A stretch of 64,000 nucleotides of DNA. Source: Euglena gracilis (taxonomy: Eukaryota > Euglenida > Euglenophyceae > Euglenales). The translations under genes and the position numbers were made by a program. The stretch spans positions 9,744,588-9,808,587 of the forward strand of contig CP154954.1 in the NCBI GenBank assembly GCA_039621445.1, read 5' to 3'. Shown piece by piece: positions 57,160 through 64,000 of the stretch. Numbering within the stretch: the stretch's first letter is position 1; each line of letters starts with the position of its first letter. Under the pieces are notes generated by a model, which saw only the letters and a list, made by a program, of their open reading frames with translations, made no database searches and had not been told where the DNA came from.

Positions 57160-57582
57160 CCTGTGTTGAGCACAAATTTTTCACCAGAAGAGTTTTTTTT
57201 TGTGGATTCACAATTTTTTTTGCAGCAGATTTAAAGTTTCGTGACCTGGGGAGGTCGGCCGAGTGGGTACCCTGCCAGAGGCAGGGTTCTCCTTTATTTT
57301 CGGCACGAAGCGTTGGGCGAACCCACAGGGGTTGGGTGGGGCTCGGGGGTGGGGGGGGACCCATTTTGGGGGATCAGTTTTTTTCACCCCCCTCCCCCCC
57401 CCGGGTCCCAAAAAACATCTGATTGCAGTAGAATACCGAGTGGGAGCTCCACACCAGATGTGAAGAGTTCTCCCCCACCTTATCGTGATGGCTGATATCA
57501 TATCGTGTCTTTTGTTGTTTCATTGCCTTCACATGACACACAGGAAATTATATTTGTGTACGGGGTGTACGGTGAGCTCCTG

Positions 57583-57723
57583 TCAGTCGCCTGAATTCAG
57601 CCTGGTCTGGGAGTTGGAGCGGATGGCGCTGATGGTGCGCTCCACGGTGTGCTCTGAGGGCATATACTGCATCCAGGGTTTGTAGTCGCTGGGCTTCTCC
57701 TTCTCGAACACCTTGCGGATGGT
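57583..57723 (-). CDS. Coiled-coil gene, terminal exon
   Basis: From GCACTCACAG exactly 46 codons and TGA at 57,583. The peptide TIRKVFEKEKPSDYKPWMQY then PSEHTVERTISAIRSNSQTR has strong G/C third-position bias. Phase 0 matches the donor at 58,088. The frame has no good donor after its midpoint, so the stop is probably real. This C-terminal part is not coiled coil. Confidence 0.7.
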   Translation of the reverse strand, partial: TIRKVFEKEKPSDYKPWMQYMPSEHTVERTISAIRSNSQTRLNSGD

Positions 57724-58087
57724 CTGTGAGTGCCAGACAGCGATAATGGTGATTCACACATTACGACCCCCCTGGTGGAAAACGTGGTTGAAAAACTGCT
57801 GTCTGACCCCCCTTCCCAATCAGGGTTACCCAAAAGGCCTGGGACAAAAAATCGAAGCAACCACTTGGGATCACCTGAAATCCTCAACAATCAATTCAGT
57901 ACGAACAGGGATTTCTTAGGCACCTCCGGGGTCCAGCCAGCCGGCTGGCAATGGTTGCTGGCCGGACCATCCCTTCCGGCTTGAGAAATGCAGTGATCAT
58001 GATTTTTTTAAAAAAAAAAACTGTAAAATGGTTCAAAAATGCATGCTTGCAAAACCTTTCAAAACAGAAATTCCTTCGCACAGAAAC
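57724..58087. other. Intron of the coiled-coil gene
   Basis: Bounded by AAG|GTTTCT and CTCACAG. Contains GGTCCAGCCAGCCGGCTGG repeat sequence at 57,930. Confidence 0.6.
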
Positions 58088-58174
58088 CTTGAAATGGCGG
58101 TTCTGCTTCTTCAGTTCATAGTACCGCTGGAAGGCCAACGTCTCGCCACAAAGGTGCCGAAGCTCACCGGCAGG
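58088..58174 (-). CDS. Coiled-coil gene, exon
   Basis: 29 codons in phase 0 between GTGTCGCAG and AAG|GTTTCT: PAGELRHLCGETLAFQRYYE, then LKKQNRHFK. Helical, charged, strong third-position bias. Confidence 0.65.
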
Positions 58175-59109
58175 CTGCGACACCAATGCTATCCATCCAG
58201 GCTGCCAATCGAAGTCACCCGGGCTGGCGCGACCATACAAATATATTTTTTTTTCAAAACTTGTTGAGAACAGGGCGTAGCTGACAAAAATTTGACCCCA
58301 CCCCCCGGGTGGGGGTCCAGCCAGTCAGCCAGCAGCCTTTTTCCAGCCCGGGACCCCCTCCCCCCCCTCAACAAATTTGATTTATCTCCAGCCGCCCTTC
58401 GTGCGGCTGGATGGTAACAGAATTCTTTCGCTTTCGGGGGTGAAAAAATGGCCAAAAATGGGCGAAAATGGGTCGGAAAAAGGGCTGGCCAGGGCAAATT
58501 TGGGGTCAAAAATCGACTTTTCTGCATACTTGGCAGTTATATGGACATTTTTGCGCTTTCGGTTATTTTCTTTGGCACCCAGTTGACCCGTCCAGGTCGG
58601 ACCCAGCTCCAGTCCAGGAACCTATCTAGGGGGTCAGCCAGCAAATTATTTCCAACCAGCCTAAATTTTCCAGCCGCTGAGCTGGACCCCTCGGGGGGGG
58701 GGGGTCGTTTAAAAACGCCCTGGCGAGACTGGAAATGTGGAGAGGGGCCGAGGCGTGCTTCCCCGGAAATCTGCGCCAGAAGCCAGGAACGAGGAAAATG
58801 ATGCCGATTGGGAGGATTTTGGGCAGGTGGTGCACTGATACATGGTAAAAAAGGAAAACATACACACACTGACACATATTAAGAACAATCACTCGATGCA
58901 ACGATGTTCACTCGATGCAATGATGTTATTAATTTATTAGTAATCATTGTTATTTATTACTATCATAGAAAAAATAAACAGCAGTGTGACGGCACAGACA
59001 ATGATCGCACTAGTTATTGCAGTTGTCTGACTGAGCAAAAAAAACACAGGATGGCAACCCCATTGTTTTCCTGTTTTTTTGCTTTCTCCCTTTTGACACG
59101 TCGCGGCAC
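58175..59109. other. Intron of the coiled-coil gene
   Basis: G/C hairpin repeats at 58,290-58,370 and 58,600-58,720 of the TTTTTCCAGCC family. No exon recognised. Confidence 0.55.
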
Positions 59110-59228
59110 AGCCCACTCCTCCTCCAGCTCGCCGTTCTCCTGCTGCTGCGCCTCGATCTGCTGCTGCAGCTCCGCCGTCCGCTCCTCGAACTGCCGCAGG
59201 TCGCGCTGCTTGGCTTCGATCTCCCGCA
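59110..59228 (-). CDS. Coiled-coil gene, exon
   Basis: TTTGCCGCAG, then two bases completing a Val codon, then REIEAKQRDLRQFEERTAEL and QQQIEAQQQENGELEEEW. Hydrophobic residues at a/d spacing with Glu/Gln between them give a clear coiled coil. The donor GCT|GTGCCG (59,110) keeps phase 0; it is weak, and CGT|GTCAAA is an alternative. Confidence 0.75.
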
Positions 59229-59866
59229 CTGCGGCAAACGCAAACGGTTTGAGCTTTGGCCAACGCCGATTCCTGCACGACGAAGCACACCTGGGGGTCC
59301 GGGGGGGGGGGGGCTTTGCTGTGTGTCACACCTGCTTCCTCTTTTTCAGTAACTTTGTGGTTGTCTTTGTTTGTGATTTTTGCTGCCATTAATCAGGGAA
59401 TGTCAACGCAAAGATTGATTCGCAAAACAAACGCCGTTCCCCTCCAGCAACAAAGCATCAATTAAAGAAGGTGATAATGCTGACGCAGGAAATCCAAAGC
59501 CCTTCTTGGCAAAAAAAAAATCAAACTATGGAAAATGTCCCCTTCCTCCGAACTCGCTGGCATGTCCATATGGCCTGCCTCCAACCTGTGTAATCACTGA
59601 TCTGCCTGGAAGTAACTGACGACTAAGGACCCTGGTCGCTTTTTGGGGGGCTTCTTTCTTTCCTTTGTTGCAATGCCAAATGAAATTTATGACATGTAAC
59701 ATTGCCCCCCATGATTAAAAACAATTAAATTAAGAACCAATATTATTACCATGATTTAAAAACAATTAAATTATGAATCAATATGAGTATCACGATTTTA
59801 AAACAATTAAATTATGAATCAATATTATTATCATGATTTAAAAACAATTAAAAACAACTGGCCCAC
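59229..59866. other. Intron with ~41-bp minisatellite
   Basis: About 3.5 copies of a 40-41-bp unit (ATGATTTAAAAACAATTAAA...) at 59,711-59,855, next to the 3' end of the upstream exon. Confidence 0.7.
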
Positions 59867-59970
59867 CTTTCTCGTCCACCGCCCGCCGGGCCTCCAGCAG
59901 CACCGCTTCCTTTTCCTTCAGTTCCCTCATGGCGGTCCCCACCTCAGACTCCAACTTGATCCGTGTCAGG
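59867..59970 (-). CDS. Coiled-coil gene, exon
   Basis: TGCATGCAAG, one base, 34 codons and one base to AAAG|GTGGGC: LTRIKLESEVGTAMRELKEK then EAVLLEARRAVDEK, a regular heptad pattern. Both overhanging bases fit their neighbours (60,689 and 59,228). Confidence 0.75.
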
Positions 59971-60015
59971 CTTGCATGCAGACACGAGGAAAAGCAGAAG
60001 AGAATTGCAAAAACG

Positions 60016-60019
60016 GAAT

Positions 60020-60074
<55 letters not shown>

Positions 60075-60075
60075 T
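60016..60075. repeat. (CA)n microsatellite
   Basis: About 26 CA repeats in the intron upstream of the 59,970 exon. Confidence 0.97.
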
Positions 60076-60688
60076 GCGCGCGCATGTTGCCACGCGGAAG
60101 CATGCGCGCACACGAACACACGTGTGCAGGGTAGCAAAACAAAAACAATGTTCACAGGAATTTACACACAGCATATACCCACACTGATATGTAACCAAAA
60201 TTTATTGTGACACAAGAAAGAAAAAAGTCTGAGCAGTAAAATACCAAATAAAATACCCAAAACCCCCATCCCCCGTGGGTCGACCCGCCTGCCCATCGAT
60301 CTGCCCAACTAAACCAAACCCAAAACGGCGCGAAACTGATGGTGCCTCCCCGAGATCAGAAAATACTTTACATTCATTCATTTATCATTTTCCAATTTCT
60401 GTAACCACATTTACTGAAAATCATTGCATGACCTATTTTCCCATGTGTCTGAGCGCCATTTTTCAGTGAAAGAGAATGGGGGAAAAGTGTATGAGAATAA
60501 CATGTGAATATAATAATATAATATGAGAAAATAAAGAGAATTTTCAATAAAACAGAGTGTAAAAAAGATGAAATAGTAGCATTCCCTTCATAAATTCATT
60601 TAGCGCCCCATTTTAGAGGATGGATGGGTTGGCGCCATAAAAAAGAAGGGTTGCAAAGATGTTAGAAACCCAGCTGCAGACACTCCAC

Positions 60689-60756
60689 TGCATCCATTCA
60701 GCTTGCTGAACATGTGCAAGTCTGATTTTCGCTTCTTCCAGATGTCGCTTCTGTGC
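60689..60756 (-). CDS. Coiled-coil gene, exon
   Basis: TTTGCCTTTCAG, then 22 codons and two bases to GCA|GTGGAG: AQKRHLEEAKIRLAHVQQAE. The overhang fits the 59,970 exon. Read without splicing, the frame continues to TAA at about 60,611 with a hydrophobic end (SVCSWVSNIFATLLFYG), so an alternative short isoform is possible. Confidence 0.6.
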
Positions 60757-61021
60757 CTGAAAGGCAAACATGGAGGACGAACATTGAGGCGTTCGAGCAG
60801 GTTGGTTCTACGTCCTCATGCTTGGATAAATTCATTGATTATCATGACTAAATGTGAAAACGTTTAAAATTTGAATAGCATTTCAATTTTCACTTTCATA
60901 AATCAAGCTCCAAAAAAATATATGTTTCAACTCAAGCGAAAAAGTTCCAACCAGCACCTTTTTGATTGCACAATTGACTTTTCAGGAACAGAGGCGGGGC
61001 CATGGGGGATTGTGGGGACGC

Positions 61022-61110
61022 CTGCAGGTGGTGGTTCTCCTCCCGCTGCCGCACGAGGGCGCTGGAGTTGGAGGCGGCGTGCTCCAGCTGCCCCAGCAGG
61101 TTGCGCCGTT
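61022..61110 (-). CDS. Coiled-coil gene, most upstream exon seen
   Basis: TGCTCCGGCCAG, two bases and 29 codons: RRNLLGQLEHAASNSSALVR then QREENHHLQ, heptad-like. To stay in phase with the 60,756 exon the intron must start GC (CAG|GCGTCC). A GT two bases on would leave two bases and not fit. A GC-AG intron is possible but not proven. Upstream exons, including the start codon, are not seen. Confidence 0.6.
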
Positions 61111-62142
61111 CTGGCCGGAGCACGCAAATGTACGAGCTTTGGGGAATGCTTTTCAAACAGGGTTTTTTCTTAAGACCGGGGGGAGGGGGGTCCCCCCACC
61201 AACCCACCCACCCCCTGGGGGGGCCGCCCGGGGGGGGGGGAGGTCCCGAGGGGACCCACCCACTTCCCCCCGAAAATGGCCAAAAATCGCGAAAATCCTA
61301 AAAATAGCACCGTTTTCAAAAACTTTCGACCTCCCAGGGGAACCCCCCCCGGGGGGGGGCTTGGCCGGACCCACCCACCCACCCTACCCCCCCCAGGGGT
61401 CTATAAAACCCCTGATTTCAAAACCACCTCCTGGAACCTCCTGGAGGGCCCTCCAGGGCAAGGTTGGGTTTGGGGTTTTGGGTACCCCCCAAGAATTTGG
61501 TTTTTGGGGATTCCCAAAAAAGCCCAATTTTTTTGGCTTGGGACCCCCGCTGCTTTTTTACCTCTTATTGGTGGAGATTTGATTTTTTTAAATCTTTTGG
61601 TGAAGATTTCAAAAAATTATGTCCTTGGGCACCTTTGGGGTATCCTAGAGGGTGAGCACCAACAACTCCTTGATTTATCAACCTCCAGGAGGCATGGGGG
61701 TTACCAGCAGCAACACTTGGGAATTCCTGCTGCAAAAAAACCCATTAGAATTCACCTCTTGGAATTTTCCAACAAAGAACTCAACATTTTGGCATCCATA
61801 TCGTCAATGGATTTTGCCCCTAAAAAATACATCAGGAAACGCCCTCACCCCCCTAATTGCCCCCCTCTCCCAGTTGGCTGATTCACCCAGGCTTTTGCTT
61901 AAGGACCCGGGGGGGGGGGGGGCTGGCTAGCCACTCGGCTAGACACTGGAAAAAATGGACTAACTACACCCCCCCTCCCCGGGGGGGGGGGGGAGTCCGG
62001 GGGTCCCCCCAACTGGAAAAATGAGGTTTTTAATAGGTTTTGGTTGTTTTGGTAGGTTTAATAGGTTTTTTCCAAAAATTCCCAAAAATGGCCAAAAACG
62101 GGAATTTTTGGCCATTTTTGGGGGTCCCAAAAAAAAGTTTTT

Positions 62143-62280
62143 CCACTAGCTAGCCCTGCTAGCAGACCCCCCCCCGGGGGGAGGTCTGCTAGAAATCCCA
62201 CTAGCCAAATTTGGACTAGCCGCAGTCCAGCCTCCCCGGGGGGGGGGGGGGGGAACTGCAATCTCTTAAGCAAAAGCCTG
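62143..62280 (+). repeat. Dispersed repeat, CCACTAGC...CTTAAGCAAAAGCCTG
   Basis: Block order as at 41,711-41,832: CCACTAGCTAGCCCTGCTAG, a GACCC/GGGTC hairpin, CACTAGCCAAATTTGGACTA, GCAGTCCAGCC, a G run, CTTAAGCAAAAGCCTG. Confidence 0.75.
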
Positions 62281-63070
62281 GATTCACCTCCAGGACAAGA
62301 CCGGCTGGTGAAATTTGGCATTCTCCAAAACCTCCTTTTCAAAATTAAAAGTTGCCAGATAATTTTATGGCAAGCCCAAACATGCACAAAAAAATCAACT
62401 AAATTTGCATGGGTCAAAAAAATAGGTCAAAGAAACGGGCCCCGCCACCCCGGGAAACTGTCACCAAACAAATCAGCTAATACAGAGGTAGGAGACATGT
62501 AGCCAGGTATGAGACCAGATGACAACTTCCCGGCAGGTCTGGTCAAAAGAACAAAGTTGACATTTTCAACTCCCCGACTAAAAAAAAAGAATCTGGAAAG
62601 GGACTTCAAAAAAATCCGAAAATTTCAAAAATGTGTAAAAATGCAGAAAAAATTGAAAAATGTTAAAAATTAAAAATATAAAAGTTAAAAAATGGGCAAA
62701 TCACAAAAAAATGCACTAAAAAGGGAAAAAATGCGCAAAAATGCGGAGTGCTGAAAAAATGTGCAAAAAGGTGAAAAAAAATGTGAAAAAAAACGCGAAA
62801 CACATCCCCCCTGGTGGGAGGGGGGAGGGGGCCGTCCTCTGCCGATGATGGTTGTTTGCAAGGGAAGATATTTCAGAAAACAAAGAAAACTATTGCCAAA
62901 AAATTGTGGGGACAGGGGGGGGGGGCTTCCACTTAGATTCGGCGCGGTTCCCAGGCGAAACGGGCCAGAAAATCCGAAAGGACGGATGCTGGTCACCCTT
63001 CACAACCCCCCCTGATCACTCTACTTGCCCCCCCAGGGGGGCCGGGGGGAGGAGAAAAGTAGAGTGATGC

Positions 63071-63208
63071 TACCGTTTGCTTGCTTGCTTGCTTGCTTGC
63101 TTGTTTGTTTGTTTGTTTGTTTGTTGTTTGTTTGTTTGTTTGTTTGTTTGTTTGTTTGTTTGTTTGTTTGTTTGTTTGTTTGTTTGTTTGTTTGTTTGTT
63201 TGTTTGTT
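63071..63208. repeat. (GCTT)n/(GTTT)n tetranucleotide array
   Basis: GCTT units followed by about 25 GTTT units with one TTG interruption at 63,124. NKQT-rich reading frames are artefacts. Confidence 0.97.
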
Positions 63209-64000
63209 GTTCATTCATTCAGTCATTTATACACGTAAGTAGTTAGTTTGTTAGTTAATCATTTAATTTATTGATTTTCTGACTGATTTATTTATTTGGT
63301 AGCAATGAACTATATGGCCCGCCAAGTGGTTCATCCTGGGGGGGCAGAGAATTCTACGCTGTTCCCACTTCTCGTTTCAAAGCCGGGGTTATGTTCGGAA
63401 ATAAGTTTAGAGTTATGGCCGGGTTGCTGTGGGACTCCCGTTGTCATTGTTTTGGGCCAAAGTCAGGCTGGATTTTGGCCGAATTCAGGTGAAATTTGGG
63501 CAAAAACTCAAAAACCTTCCCAGATGGAGTTCTATTTCCATATTCTTACTGCCCCCCCCCCGGGTGAATTGCCCCCCCAGCCCCCCCAGGAGGGGGCATA
63601 TAATTCATTGCAGCAATGAACTACTTAGCCCCCGGAAACACATAATTCATCGACGCCATTTTTATTTTATCATTTGTTGAGTCGTTCTCTTAGTACGTTT
63701 CGGAACGAAAAAACAACCATCTGTTATCAACTACCGGGGAACAACAGGGAAAAAATACAAACAACAAAAGAAACGTTTTTTTCATTCCACGTGTGCCTTT
63801 CTTCTTGCTATATTCTTCTTCGCATTCTTGTTTTTTGACCTTATTATCTTGCATTTCTCAACCCCATTTGTGAGAGGCCAAGAAGCAAAATATCCAATCC
63901 GACGTGCTCCGAATCTGATTCCTCGAATGGGACGGGGGTTGGGGAGGGGAGGGTCCAACACCTTCCTGGGAGTGGTGCAGCTGCCTCCGTAGGGCATCGC

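Larger units (their letters stand above)
61111..64000. other. Repeats and A-rich sequence, no firm gene
   Basis: G/C hairpins at 61,170-61,400, 61,900-62,000 and 62,165-62,260. A 201-codon plus frame at 61,276-61,881 is low-complexity and unbiased. 62,590-62,790 has A-rich GTGAAAAAAATG words. (GTTT)n follows. 63,300-64,000 has nothing recognisable apart from a GCAATGAACTA direct repeat (63,302 and 63,613). Confidence 0.5.

Noticed and set aside
61276-61881. 201-codon plus frame as a gene
   Set aside because: Low-complexity, no codon bias, begins in G/C hairpin repeats.
62990-63250. NKQT/FVCL repeat reading frames
   Set aside because: Translations of the (GTTT)n array.

Overview
The window is nuclear DNA of an intron-rich, repeat-rich eukaryote. 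There is no long open reading frame apart from transposon genes. Coding information lies in short GC-rich patches of roughly 27-340 bp, with strong G/C bias at third codon positions. These patches are bounded by polypyrimidine-AG acceptors and GT donors and sit in AT-richer introns full of T runs, G/C homopolymer hairpins, microsatellites and foldback elements. An alga or other protist would fit, but the sequence does not fix the taxon. I saw no rRNA, tRNA, CRISPR array or bacterial operon. Exons were found by eye from codon bias, splice sites and matching splice phases; many more are probably missed.

Layout. (1) 1-21 kb: plus-strand exons, many proline-rich, belonging to one or more unidentified genes. 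The firmest sets are 14,912-15,924 and 18,511-19,413, where phases can be chained. Foldback elements lie at 62-355, 6,362-6,765 and 19,041-19,216. (2) 22.3-36.8 kb: four damaged DIRS-type tyrosine-recombinase retrotransposons, called A(+), B(-), C(-) and D(+), in two subfamilies. A carries an internal inversion that puts the two halves of its reverse transcriptase on opposite strands. C has lost key residues in both reverse transcriptase and recombinase. (3) 38.3-52.6 kb: a minus-strand gene of about 14.4 kb, at least 12 exons recognised or suspected, for a secreted or Golgi glycosyltransferase of family GT61. It shows a signal peptide, the FYH segment, the R-x3-R-x3-N segment and the HGAQ segment in canonical order. 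(4) 53.4-61.1 kb: three further minus-strand genes, namely a short two-exon C-terminus, a gene ending in a hydrophobic tail, and a seven-exon coiled-coil protein whose splice phases all agree. (5) 61.1-64 kb: repeats only.

Recognised genes on the left run rightwards and those on the right run leftwards, so they converge on the DIRS cluster. T-rich intron words follow the same polarity. The host genes show no evident shared pathway; only the GT61 enzyme has a family assignment.
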